This document shows, one piece after another, positions 14,291 to 22,269 of a stretch of DNA of 24,756 nucleotides. Position 1 is the stretch's first letter; each line of letters starts with the position of its first letter. The position numbers and the translations under genes are program-made. The notes under the pieces were generated by a model that had not been told where the DNA came from, searched no databases, and worked only from the letters and a program-made list of their open reading frames with translations. The stretch is from JAFMIT01 sp049421205 (GTDB taxonomy: Bacteria > Actinomycetota > Actinomycetes > S36-B12 > UBA5976), in assembly GCA_049421205.1 (NCBI GenBank), contig JBMSMQ010000016.1:1-24756 (forward strand), in the 5' to 3' direction.

Positions 14291-14899
14291 TTAGGTGGGT
14301 CTTGTGAGGAGAAAGGCTGTGGTTTTGAGGGCAATTTCGATACCTCGAACCGCCTCCGAAAGCGGGATACTGGGCTTTTCTGGAAACTCATCTAATTGGG
14401 TATCTACAAGAGGCACATGAATAAAACCTGAAGGACATTCGGTAAAGGTGATTTGAGAGTTGAAGAAGAGGTTATTACAAAGGAAGTTTCCAGCACTATC
14501 AGAATATTCAACTCGGATCGAATTCAATTGCAATTGTTTGTATATTTCTTCAATCGGTAATGTTGTAGGGAGAGATTCAGGAGCACCTTCGGCAATAACA
14601 CTATCAATTCTTGCTTCTCCGCTGTTATCTGCCATTTGTGCATCGTCTCTGTTGTTCGCACTTCGTTCAAGCGAGATAGCAGTACGACCTTCTGCTTGAC
14701 CTAGCGAAATAATGGCATCTGGCTGTTTAATCGTCACCAATTCATTAAGAACCTGGAAAGCATCTCGGTAGATAACTGGCAAAATCACAGTGATCACTTC
14801 AAAATCGAAATCTTGTTGTTCAATTTCCCGAACGATGATCTCAGATGCATTTGTGAGCGCTTTGTTAAAAGGTTCAAAGCCAGAGAGAAGAATTTTCAT
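14291..14899 (-). CDS. pcp: Pyroglutamyl-peptidase I (peptidase C15)
   Basis: Cytosolic cysteine peptidase that removes N-terminal pyroglutamate from peptides. The 202-residue product has the family length and opening (MKILLSGFEPF). The catalytic triad is visible: E78 in ISLERSANNRDD, C141 in SAGNFLCNN and H161 in GFIHVPLVD; the GQAEGR loop is at 67-72. It is divergent from the LCP-family gene with only 30 bases between starts. It is followed by tRNA-Arg and an Lrp-type regulator. A role in peptide scavenging fits the peptide-type ABC importer elsewhere in the window, though nothing links them directly. Confidence 0.93.
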   Translation of the reverse strand: MKILLSGFEPFNKALTNASEIIVREIEQQDFDFEVITVILPVIYRDAFQVLNELVTIKQPDAIISLGQAEGRTAISLERSANNRDDAQMADNSGEARIDSVIAEGAPESLPTTLPIEEIYKQLQLNSIRVEYSDSAGNFLCNNLFFNSQITFTECPSGFIHVPLVDTQLDEFPEKPSIPLSEAVRGIEIALKTTAFLLTRPT

Positions 14900-14929
14900 C
14901 TTCTAATGGTAAAGCACTAAGGTCAGAAA

Positions 14930-15934
14930 GTGAGTATGAAAGCAAAACTCAAATATCCAGCAATTGCTCTTGGAGTTATAACAATGGCTGGTTTTCTCTA
15001 TAGCGTAGTTGTTGCATTCAATCTCTGGCAAGCAAACAATTCAATCAAAGCCCTGCCTTCAGTTTTTCCAACTTCAACGATTCGGCCAGATGAGAGCCCT
15101 GGAGAAAATATCCTGCTCCTTGGAGCAGACTATCGCGCGTACCAAACTGCAAAAATTGACACATTAACTGGAGTGCGAGCAGATACGATTATTTTGATTC
15201 ACATCTCTGATAATCGAGAACACGTGACAATGCTCTCCGTACTGCGCGATAGTTGGGTGGGCATCCCTGGTATCGGTGAAGCAAAAATCAACGCGGCTCT
15301 CTCCCTTGGCAATGTTGCAACCCTGGTAGAAACTCTTGAAACGCTGCTTGATACAAGAATTGATCGCGTAGCGGCAATTGACTTTGCAGGATTTGAATCA
15401 GTGGTTGATGAACTTGGTGGATTAACCATCAAGAATGATCGAGCATTTACGCTTTCAATACCGCCACGGCACTACTACCCTGTTGGCAAATTAACACTCA
15501 CTGGTAATGAAGTGCTCGGTTTTGTAAGAGAGCGGAAAAATGTGCCGGGTGGGGATTATCAACGAGTAAAAAATCAGCGAAAGGTCATCATCGCCCTTGC
15601 CAAAAAGATCATCACAGATGATGTGAAAAATAATCCGTTGAAACTCTCAGCAACTTTCGAATCACTTGCACCATATCTCGCACTTGATGATGGTTTTACA
15701 CTTCAATATATTGCAAATCTTGTTGGCTCTCTTCGAAGTTTCGATTACAGCAATATTCGTCAGATTACTCTGCCAGGTGCAAGTACTGGCTATACCGATG
15801 ATGGGCAATGGGCGATATTTCTTGATGAACTTGCACTTCAACAAATGAGAGAAGGCTTCTTGAATGACACTATTCACTTATTTGAGCGAATACTTCCTAG
15901 CCCTTCAGTAAGTCCATCACCCTCAAATTCATAG
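14930..15934 (+). CDS. LytR-CpsA-Psr (LCP) family cell-wall ligase
   Basis: Membrane-anchored phosphotransferase that attaches anionic or other polymers from polyprenyl-phosphate carriers to peptidoglycan. From GTG 14930 the product has 334 residues; ATG 14936 two codons later is equally possible (AAGG is seven bases before GTG). One N-terminal membrane helix (9-33) is followed by the LCP domain (about 58-230). Its conserved charged residues are present: ILLLGADYRAY with D67 and R69, TGVRADTIIL with R83 and D85, LRDSWVGIPG with R106 and D107, and FVRERKNVPGGDYQRVKNQ with R200, R202, D209, R212 and Q216. The C-terminus ends in a Ser/Pro tail. No LytR_C domain is present. Its stop overlaps that of the convergent decarboxylase gene. 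Confidence 0.92.
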   Translation: MSMKAKLKYPAIALGVITMAGFLYSVVVAFNLWQANNSIKALPSVFPTSTIRPDESPGENILLLGADYRAYQTAKIDTLTGVRADTIILIHISDNREHVTMLSVLRDSWVGIPGIGEAKINAALSLGNVATLVETLETLLDTRIDRVAAIDFAGFESVVDELGGLTIKNDRAFTLSIPPRHYYPVGKLTLTGNEVLGFVRERKNVPGGDYQRVKNQRKVIIALAKKIITDDVKNNPLKLSATFESLAPYLALDDGFTLQYIANLVGSLRSFDYSNIRQITLPGASTGYTDDGQWAIFLDELALQQMREGFLNDTIHLFERILPSPSVSPSPSNS

Positions 15935-17326
15935 AGAAATAGTTGCTGCAATCTCTTCAATAACGTTGAAAAACTCTTCAACATCGTGAGCAGTAGTGCG
16001 AAAATTCGTGTAGCAGGGGCGTAACCAGGTTTCGCCATCAATCTGAGCCGGTGAAATAAAGAACCGTCCATCTTCGATTATTCGATTGCAAAGCATTGCA
16101 TTAAATTCACTGATGTTCACATTTATGGGTGGTACGTACTGAATAGGAACAATGGAAAGTTGTGGTGACGTGGGGAGGAGCCGATAGCTACCGCGTTGTT
16201 TTGCAATGTCATATGTCAATGTTGCAAGTTCTAAGTTCGCCTCAATTGCCTGACGGAAGGCATTTGCACCATGAGTTTTGAATCCAAGCCAAAGTTTCAG
16301 TGATCGAAGGGGGCGTGAGTATTCAAGCGTCAAATCAACAGGATTATGTTTCATATCAACATGGGGCATATATGCCTCATGGTGGGAGAAGGTCTCTGCC
16401 AAGAGATTGAGATCTCGAATCAAAAGCAGACTGCAGGCTTTTGGAACAAATAGCCATTTGTGTGCATCGATGGTGATGGAATCTGCTCTTTCAATTCCCT
16501 TGAATAATGTGGAGCGACTAGTTCCTGCTGCTGGAATTCCATACGCGCCATCGACGTGAAGCCAGATTCCAAATTCTTCTGCAATGCTAGCAATTTCATC
16601 AAGTGGATCAATAGCGCCAGTTAATGTGGTACCAGCAGTTGCGATGATGGCTATTGGTGTGATGTCACTGTTGATATCGAGTTCAATTTGTGCTCGAAGT
16701 GCACTCGGCTTCATTCGATGTGTCTCATCAATCTCGATTGCTCGAATTGATTTGGAACCCATACCTAATACTTCAACTGCTCTGGTATTGGAATAATGTG
16801 ATTCCGCCGAACTGTAGATTGCTACAGGTTTTGTAATTCCATTTCGTCTCGAATCCGGTATGGCACGAGTTCGAGCTGCCGCAAGTGCTGTGAGATTACT
16901 GACCATTCCACCTGAAGTGAAGACACCTTCTTGATGAGGATATCCGATAAATTCGGATATCCATCTAATCGTTTGCTCATCCATCAATGAAGCGGCACGT
17001 GCATCAATTGCCTGATTCACATCGTAGGTAGAAACAATAAAGTCTGCAATTGCTCCCATCTCAAGACCACTTGAGCCGATATAGGCAAAAAAACGTGGTC
17101 GAGATTGGGCAGTTGAAGCATCCATAATCTCAAATGCTTGCTCGATGACCGACTTGGCATCAGTGCTTGACACCGGTAGTTTCGCACTTAACCAGGAATG
17201 TAATTCTGAAGAAATTTCAGGTTCACTATCCCGAGGTGCATCAAAACTTGACCACACTTCAAGAATCTGATCAGTCACAGATTTCAAAACTTCCCAGCGA
17301 TCAGACCCAATACCTAGTGGATTCAT
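15929..17326 (-). CDS. Group II PLP-dependent decarboxylase (aromatic/other L-amino acid decarboxylase family)
   Basis: Fold type I PLP enzyme of 465 residues, normal for the AADC/tyrosine/glutamate decarboxylase family. Motifs: FTSGGMVSNLTALAAAR (136-152), SSAESHYSNTRA with cofactor-stacking H177, HVDGAYG with D259, and the PLP lysine K290 in SITIDAHKWLFVPK. Members convert L-amino acids to amines, and some plant homologues form aldehydes; the substrate cannot be read from sequence. It is the last gene of the seven-gene operon and its ATG overlaps the stop of the small region 4-like gene (ATGA), so the two are translationally coupled. In a pathway with an aldehyde dehydrogenase and extradiol dioxygenase it may create an amine from an aromatic amino acid (inference). 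Confidence 0.9.
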   Translation of the reverse strand: MNPLGIGSDRWEVLKSVTDQILEVWSSFDAPRDSEPEISSELHSWLSAKLPVSSTDAKSVIEQAFEIMDASTAQSRPRFFAYIGSSGLEMGAIADFIVSTYDVNQAIDARAASLMDEQTIRWISEFIGYPHQEGVFTSGGMVSNLTALAAARTRAIPDSRRNGITKPVAIYSSAESHYSNTRAVEVLGMGSKSIRAIEIDETHRMKPSALRAQIELDINSDITPIAIIATAGTTLTGAIDPLDEIASIAEEFGIWLHVDGAYGIPAAGTSRSTLFKGIERADSITIDAHKWLFVPKACSLLLIRDLNLLAETFSHHEAYMPHVDMKHNPVDLTLEYSRPLRSLKLWLGFKTHGANAFRQAIEANLELATLTYDIAKQRGSYRLLPTSPQLSIVPIQYVPPINVNISEFNAMLCNRIIEDGRFFISPAQIDGETWLRPCYTNFRTTAHDVEEFFNVIEEIAATISL

Positions 17327-17577
17327 TTCTGCATCAAATACATTCCGATTGCAAGTTGCGCGCGGTGCAATCGTGTTACGAGTTCTGATTGGCGAATACC
17401 GAGAGCTTGTGAAACATCAGAAAACGTTCGCTTCTCATACAAAATACCCATCGCTACATCTTTCAGTGCCGCTGGCAGACTCTCTATTGCTTTAAGTAGA
17501 TCTTCTGCAGGTATGGCATTGAGGTTCGGAGTTTCATCATCCTCAAAACTGATATCTAAGTCGAAAAACGAACTCAC
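17323..17577 (-). CDS. Small protein with sigma-70 region 4-like helix-turn-helix
   Basis: An 84-residue protein with an acidic N-terminal tail (1-30) and a C-terminal domain (34-84) resembling region 4 of extracytoplasmic-function sigma factors: SLPAALKDVAMGILYEKRTF, then DVSQALGIRQSELVTRLHRAQ. It has no region 2, so it cannot be a complete sigma factor. It may be a free-standing regulator, a DNA-binding accessory protein or a partner of another sigma protein. The start is GTG with a strong AAGGAG five bases upstream. It is embedded in the catabolic operon, 11 bases after the reductase gene, and overlaps the decarboxylase gene by four bases. This argues that it is a real gene despite its size. 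Confidence 0.75.
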   Translation of the reverse strand: MSSFFDLDISFEDDETPNLNAIPAEDLLKAIESLPAALKDVAMGILYEKRTFSDVSQALGIRQSELVTRLHRAQLAIGMYLMQK

Positions 17578-17588
17578 GTTATCTCCTT

Positions 17589-18776
17589 CTAGATCGAAAT
17601 CTCGGCACGATATTTGTTGAGGACTCCACGCATTCCAAGCCCTGCAACTCCTACAAGCTCATCATCCCGATAGTACCCAACGACGAACTCATTGTCATAA
17701 TCACCATCAAGGAGTCTGGACGAATTCGCTAGGTGTAATTCACCGTATGCAAGGATGTGTAAATCGAATTGATCACTCCAAAAAGAGGCTAGGGGTTGAA
17801 ATGGAACGTTCGGGTCAAAATCATCAACCTGGATGCCTTCCCCGAAGCAAATATCTTTCGCAACACGTTTTGCCATCTCTATCGGAATATTCCAATGTTC
17901 AATTCTTCTCGCAGGTAAATCACGCTTCGCATAGGGAAAACGTGCCATATCTCCAACCCCAAACACGTTGGAAAGTGAACCGTTTGATGTTAGTGCGTGA
18001 AGTCCTGAATCAAGTAACAATCCGTTCGTCAAATCTAAATCATTGTCACTAAGCCACTCAACATTGGTGATTGACCCAACTGCCTCAATCAGGATGTCAC
18101 ATTCAATACTTCTTCCATCTTGAAGGAGCACACCTTCAATCTGTGATTCGCCAATCAGATCTTTCACACTTGAATTCATATGAAATGTGACACCTTGAGC
18201 TTCATGGTGTCGTTGGATTACTCGAGCAAAATCATCCCCAAGCGCAAGCGCTAATGGAATTGACTCTGGTGCTACCACGTGAACAACACATCCAAGTTTG
18301 GTGAGACTTGCTGCCATTTCGCATCCAATAAAACCGGCCCCGAGAATCACAACTTTCTTATTCTTCGCTAGAGCCCGCCGTAAATTTTCAGTATCACGAA
18401 TGGTTCGTAGCGAGAACCGATTTCCTTCTACGTTGTTTTCAAACTTCAGTGACCTTGAGCTTAATCCGGTTGCTGCAACTAAGTAATCAAAAGAATGTGT
18501 AGTGCCTTTATCTGTAATAACTGTCTGTTCTTTAAGATCTGAACTCACCGCTGAAGTACCCAAAATAAAATCACTTTTAAGTGACTCGGTATTCAAATTG
18601 AAATGAATCTTGGTGTCAGGGTTGAGTAAATATTCTTTTGAAAGTGGCGGGCGGTTATAGGGATATTCGGTTTCTGCGCCAAGCAGAGTGATACTTCCTT
18701 CAAATCCTGTGCGACGAAGTGCTTCGGCGGTTCTGAGGCCGCCCATTGATGCTCCAACAATCAGCACATGAGACAA
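17589..18776 (-). CDS. FAD-dependent ferredoxin reductase (BphA4/CamA/ThcD type)
   Basis: Flavoprotein of 395 residues that passes electrons from NAD(P)H to a ferredoxin for a monooxygenase or dioxygenase. The FAD Rossmann motif is HVLIVGASMGGLR (3-15) and YPYNRPPLSKEYL (38-50) is the hallmark of this subgroup. The NAD(P) motif is VVILGAGFIGCEMA (142-155) and the second FAD motif is NVFGVGDMARFPY in the C-terminal third. The start is TTG, chosen because AAGGAG stands seven bases upstream and overlaps the ferredoxin stop. Four bases separate the two genes, which strongly suggests a functional pair. The nearest likely electron acceptor in the window is the P450 at 23604. Confidence 0.92.
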   Translation of the reverse strand: MSHVLIVGASMGGLRTAEALRRTGFEGSITLLGAETEYPYNRPPLSKEYLLNPDTKIHFNLNTESLKSDFILGTSAVSSDLKEQTVITDKGTTHSFDYLVAATGLSSRSLKFENNVEGNRFSLRTIRDTENLRRALAKNKKVVILGAGFIGCEMAASLTKLGCVVHVVAPESIPLALALGDDFARVIQRHHEAQGVTFHMNSSVKDLIGESQIEGVLLQDGRSIECDILIEAVGSITNVEWLSDNDLDLTNGLLLDSGLHALTSNGSLSNVFGVGDMARFPYAKRDLPARRIEHWNIPIEMAKRVAKDICFGEGIQVDDFDPNVPFQPLASFWSDQFDLHILAYGELHLANSSRLLDGDYDNEFVVGYYRDDELVGVAGLGMRGVLNKYRAEISI

Positions 18777-18780
18777 GGTG

Positions 18781-18975
18781 TTACTCCTTGGTGAATTGAA
18801 TTGCTTGCATTGGGCAGATATCTACCGCTGCTTGGATATTGCCAAGTTCTGAATCATCAGCAGATGCGAGATATTCGAGCTTGTCATCTTCATCCAGTTT
18901 GAAGATATTTGGTGCCTCATAGACGCATTGACCATAGTGTTGGCATTTTTCCATATCGACGATAACTCTGATCAT
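18781..18975 (-). CDS. Single-cluster ferredoxin of the P450-partner type
   Basis: A 64-residue ferredoxin with the pattern CQHYGQC (C11 and C17) and ICPMQAI (C54). The position that holds a second Cys in 4Fe-4S ferredoxins is Y14, so a [3Fe-4S] cluster, or a 4Fe-4S cluster with a non-Cys ligand, is expected. Actinobacterial ferredoxins that serve cytochromes P450 commonly vary at exactly this residue. Its ATG overlaps the stop of the FAH-family gene (ATGA) and it lies four bases before the reductase gene. It probably shuttles electrons from that reductase to the P450 encoded at 23604. Confidence 0.92.
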   Translation of the reverse strand: MIRVIVDMEKCQHYGQCVYEAPNIFKLDEDDKLEYLASADDSELGNIQAAVDICPMQAIQFTKE

Positions 18976-19847
18976 TCCTTCTCCTCAATCATTGATGGAT
19001 ACAAATCTTTCGATGGGGTTCGAATTCCTCGGAACTCCCAGTCCCCACCAAGTGCAGTGGAGACGACTTCTTCACTTTCTGTCGGTTGTGCTCCAACTTC
19101 TGAACGAATCGCAGGACCAGTAACTATTTCATTCGTCAATCTTCCAAGTCCTTCAACTTCAACTTCAACAATGTCACCTGGAAACACTGGTCTTGAATTT
19201 GCAGGAGTCCCTGAAAAAATTATGTCTCCTGGCACTAAGGTGATTGTTCTTGCAATATCTGCAACGAGATAGTGCATATTCCATTCCATATTGTCAGTGT
19301 TATCTTCTTGTTTGACAACGCCATTGACATACGTGCGAATGATTTTGTTTCGAAAATCCCAATCTGTCACGATGCCAGGACCAATCGGCGCGAGCGTATC
19401 TGCACCTTTCACTCTGAGCATTGATCCTGCATCAGTATCGCGAAAATCATGTAGACCGTAATCGTTACCAATGGTGTAGCCAAGGATGTAATCCCCTGCT
19501 TCGTCTATAGAAACATTCTTACAGGTCTTTCCAATCACAATCACAATCTCACCTTCATAGTTCAACCATTTACATCGATCTGGCCGAACAATTTTCCCTA
19601 AATGTGCATTTAGTGCTGTGATAGGTTTATGAAAATATGTGGGAGCTGAGGGAAGTCTCGTCATAAATTCTTGAGTGCGTGAGTCGTAATTCAAATGTAC
19701 TGCGATAATTTTTGTTGGAACACATGGTGCTAAATGTTCTACTTCACCAATAGCAAAACGTCTACCATCTATGGAGACCAGTTCCTCACCATCTCGAGTG
19801 ACCTCAAGTGCATCGCCATCAACAAGAATTCTTCGAATCTCAGTCAC
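18972..19847 (-). CDS. Fumarylacetoacetate hydrolase family protein (HpaG-like)
   Basis: Metal-dependent enzyme of 291 residues from the family that includes fumarylacetoacetate hydrolase, HpaG decarboxylase/isomerase and 2-hydroxypentadienoate-type hydrolases. An N-terminal cap (1-45) is followed by the catalytic domain. Visible motifs: APTYFHKPITALNAH (68-82), metal ligands E98 and E100 in NYEGEIVIVIG, D129 in IGNDYGLHDFR, and the IIFSGTP loop near 215. The start is GTG within the end of the dioxygenase gene (8-base overlap GTGACTGA). Immediately next to an extradiol dioxygenase, it most likely acts on the ring-cleavage product as isomerase, decarboxylase or hydrolase. Confidence 0.9.
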   Translation of the reverse strand: MTEIRRILVDGDALEVTRDGEELVSIDGRRFAIGEVEHLAPCVPTKIIAVHLNYDSRTQEFMTRLPSAPTYFHKPITALNAHLGKIVRPDRCKWLNYEGEIVIVIGKTCKNVSIDEAGDYILGYTIGNDYGLHDFRDTDAGSMLRVKGADTLAPIGPGIVTDWDFRNKIIRTYVNGVVKQEDNTDNMEWNMHYLVADIARTITLVPGDIIFSGTPANSRPVFPGDIVEVEVEGLGRLTNEIVTGPAIRSEVGAQPTESEEVVSTALGGDWEFRGIRTPSKDLYPSMIEEKE

Positions 19848-20751
19848 GACTTAGTACCAAATCTTTTGGCCGGGCAAATCCATCTTCTGGCTTTGGGAAA
19901 TAGACGTGCACTTGTCCCGTTCCTACGGAGTTTTCATACTCGCTGTAAAGCACTCCCTTGGCGGTATTTGCATCTTCACCGAGTGCTCCTGCCATTGCAA
20001 GATAGTGGAAGAAACCTGCTTCAGGCTTATATTTTCTGAAGGTATCGAAATCTTCAAGGATTGCAGCGTGATTACCAGTTTGCATCCACTCGAGCACCTT
20101 GAGATCGTATTGGTAGGCCTCAGGACTATAGATATGAATCGGATCGCTTGCTTCATGTTTTCTGAGATCCCGAAGCTTATGGAAAGTGTGAGAAAGAGCA
20201 CCGGATGCAATCAAAACAACTTTGCGGTCAGTGTCACGAATTGCTTCACCGAGTGCTCTACCTGCACGAAGAAAATCTTCCGGAGTTCCAGTTTGGCAAA
20301 CAGACATACTGATCCAGCGTTTGTCATCAAGTCCTCGACCTAAGTAGTGCCAAAGATTGACGGTTGCATAAAAGATAGGAAGATGCGGATCTGCAATCGG
20401 AGTAATCCAGGTGCCATTCTTTTCATCGTATTTTGCAACAGCATTGGCAAGTTCGGGATCACCTTTGATTGCATACGGAACTTGGGTCATACCACGAGGT
20501 AATTCCTCAGAGGTAAATAAACCAGATCGTTCTGCTGCTGAGGTAATCACAAATTCAACAGTTGTTGCCCAATGACTATCGAGTACTACGACCGTGTCGT
20601 AATCGAGCGTCTCAAAAACATCTTTCCGAAGTTTTTTGAGACCTGGAACAAGACTGATTTCTTTACCTTCATTCAGATCTTTTCGAACTGCTTCTGGCAA
20701 CATAATTGTTGGGACGTGTGCTAGTAATGCTGCACCTACAACTTCACCCAT
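19840..20751 (-). CDS. hpaD: Class III extradiol dioxygenase, HpaD-like (LigB superfamily)
   Basis: Non-haem Fe(II) dioxygenase that opens a catechol ring next to the hydroxyls; the closest remembered relative is E. coli homoprotocatechuate 2,3-dioxygenase HpaD. The frame is open from TTG 20766, but ATG 20751 is chosen because AAGGAG lies five bases before it and the product then begins MGEVVGAALLAHVPTIML, aligning with HpaD. With this start (303 residues) the iron ligands are H12 in AHVP, H60 in LDSHWA and E244 in KPEAGFF; the acid/base His is H188 in ASGALSHTF. The C-terminal GTGQVHVYFP is also shared with HpaD. It follows the dehydrogenase gene by two bases and overlaps the FAH-family gene. 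The natural substrate may differ from homoprotocatechuate. Confidence 0.88.
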   Translation of the reverse strand: MGEVVGAALLAHVPTIMLPEAVRKDLNEGKEISLVPGLKKLRKDVFETLDYDTVVVLDSHWATTVEFVITSAAERSGLFTSEELPRGMTQVPYAIKGDPELANAVAKYDEKNGTWITPIADPHLPIFYATVNLWHYLGRGLDDKRWISMSVCQTGTPEDFLRAGRALGEAIRDTDRKVVLIASGALSHTFHKLRDLRKHEASDPIHIYSPEAYQYDLKVLEWMQTGNHAAILEDFDTFRKYKPEAGFFHYLAMAGALGEDANTAKGVLYSEYENSVGTGQVHVYFPKPEDGFARPKDLVLSRD

Positions 20752-20753
20752 TC

Positions 20754-22217
20754 TTACTCCTTCCAACCATTCGGTGAAACTACCGTGTTTTTCACATCGG
20801 CATAAAAATCAAATGACCAGGTTCCGCCATCGCGACCAATTCCGGACTTCTTTGAGCCACCAAATGGTGCGCGTAAGTCTCTGACGAAGAAGCAGTTCAC
20901 CCAAATAGTGCCTGCTACGAGGTTCTTCGTGATTTTCTCAGCGTGATGACGATTTCCAGAAACTACAACTGCAGCAAGCCCGAACTCTGTGCCATTAGCT
21001 ATTTCGAGTGCTTCTTCGTCAGTGCTGAATGTCTGTAAACAAAGTACAGGACCAAAAATCTCCTCAGTCACAATTTCACTTCCAGGATCTGGCTCTACTA
21101 CAAGTGTCGGTGAGAAATAAAGCCCACCAAGAGATTCGTTTCTTCCGCCACCGAATGCGATATTAGCACCTTCGCTTTTTGCACGGTTAACAAATCCTTC
21201 AATTCGTTCAAGATGTTTTGGATGAATTTGTGGACCAATTTGAGTTTCTTCAACTCGAGGATCACCTTGACGAATTTGACTTGCTTTCACTTTAAATGCC
21301 GCTTCAAATTCTGCTGCAATATTTTTATGAACAAGAAGTCTCGTTCCTGATAAACACACTTGGCCTGCATTGTCATACTGTTCAATCGCGAGCTCAACTG
21401 CAAGATCTATATCAGCATCTTCCAAAACAATAAATGGACTCTTTCCACCAAGTTCAAAACTTACTGGTGTGAGATTGTCACTTGCTGCTTTCATAATTGT
21501 TTTTGCAGTTGGCACAGAACCTGTAAATGAGATACGTGCAATGTCAGGATGTGCTGTGAGAGCAGCACCTGCTTCCTGACCATATCCAAACACCACATTG
21601 AAAACTCCGTCTGGGATTCCAGCTTCTTTTGTTAAATCTGCAAAGTAACTCGCAGTGAGTGGTGTCCACTCTGCTGGTTTCAAAACAACAGTGTCACCCG
21701 CTGCAAGTGCTGGACCGATTTTCCACGTCGCAAGCATCAATGGTGCATTCCATGGTGTGATGAGTGCAGCCACTCCTGCAGGATCCCAACTCACATTATT
21801 CGTATGTCCACGTGTTTCAAACGGAGCATGCCGTAAATCATTTAATGCCCATTCTGCAAAGAATCGAATGTTGAGTGCTGCACGTGGCATCACTCCACGT
21901 CTGTGGGAGCGGAGAAGTGCTCCATTATCGAGAGTTTCAATTTGGGCAAGAGTTTCAGTGTTGTCTTCAATCAATTGGGCAAGTTTGAGAAGGAGTTCAC
22001 CGCGACCCTGTGGTCCTAAATCTCTCCACGCTCCAAATGCAGATTTGGCAGCAGCAACAGCTAAATCAATTTCCGTCTTTCCACCGCGAGCAATGTTGCC
22101 AAGTGGCTGAAGATCAATTGGAGAAAAGTTTTCGTACGTCTCAGCACTTGCTACTCGTTTACCACCGATGAAATGTCTTGTGTCAATGGTTGCGCCTGCG
22201 ACTTCTACCTGGCTCAC
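20754..22217 (-). CDS. Aldehyde dehydrogenase (HpaE / hydroxymuconic semialdehyde dehydrogenase-like)
   Basis: NAD(P)-dependent aldehyde dehydrogenase. The frame is open from ATG 22259 (501 residues) but GTG 22217 is preferred (487 residues). AAGGAG lies four bases before it, and it frees a leader that contains a 6-8-6 palindrome. Motifs, numbered from the GTG: ITPWNAPLML with oxyanion N157, VVLKPAEWTP, FELGGKSP with general base E255 and GQVCLSGTR with nucleophile C288. The EEIFGPVL and APFGGSKKSGIGR blocks are also present. It heads the seven-gene operon. Beside an HpaD-like dioxygenase the natural role is oxidation of the semialdehyde formed by ring cleavage, although a phenylacetaldehyde or amine-derived aldehyde is also possible. 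Confidence 0.92.
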   Translation of the reverse strand: MSQVEVAGATIDTRHFIGGKRVASAETYENFSPIDLQPLGNIARGGKTEIDLAVAAAKSAFGAWRDLGPQGRGELLLKLAQLIEDNTETLAQIETLDNGALLRSHRRGVMPRAALNIRFFAEWALNDLRHAPFETRGHTNNVSWDPAGVAALITPWNAPLMLATWKIGPALAAGDTVVLKPAEWTPLTASYFADLTKEAGIPDGVFNVVFGYGQEAGAALTAHPDIARISFTGSVPTAKTIMKAASDNLTPVSFELGGKSPFIVLEDADIDLAVELAIEQYDNAGQVCLSGTRLLVHKNIAAEFEAAFKVKASQIRQGDPRVEETQIGPQIHPKHLERIEGFVNRAKSEGANIAFGGGRNESLGGLYFSPTLVVEPDPGSEIVTEEIFGPVLCLQTFSTDEEALEIANGTEFGLAAVVVSGNRHHAEKITKNLVAGTIWVNCFFVRDLRAPFGGSKKSGIGRDGGTWSFDFYADVKNTVVSPNGWKE

Positions 22218-22231
22218 TTCGCTCCTTGATA

Positions 22232-22251
22232 ATCGTTTGGATGCTAACGAT
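22232..22251. promoter_or_regulatory. Operator-like palindrome upstream of the catabolic operon
   Basis: ATCGTT (22232-22237) and AACGAT (22246-22251) are perfect 6-base arms separated by eight bases. The palindrome lies between the preferred GTG start of the dehydrogenase and the divergent amidotransferase gene, where a repressor could control the operon. The owner of the site is unknown. Confidence 0.4.
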
Positions 22252-22269
22252 ATGCCCATAGACTAGGAC

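Noticed and set aside
14179..14391. N-terminal extension of the Lrp-type regulator
   Set aside because: The extension translates the tRNA-Arg gene and the end of pcp; the regulator aligns with its family from ATG 14178.
17323..17577. Reading the small protein as a complete ECF sigma factor
   Set aside because: There is no region 2 and no neighbouring fragment that could supply one by frameshift; the upstream gene is an intact reductase.
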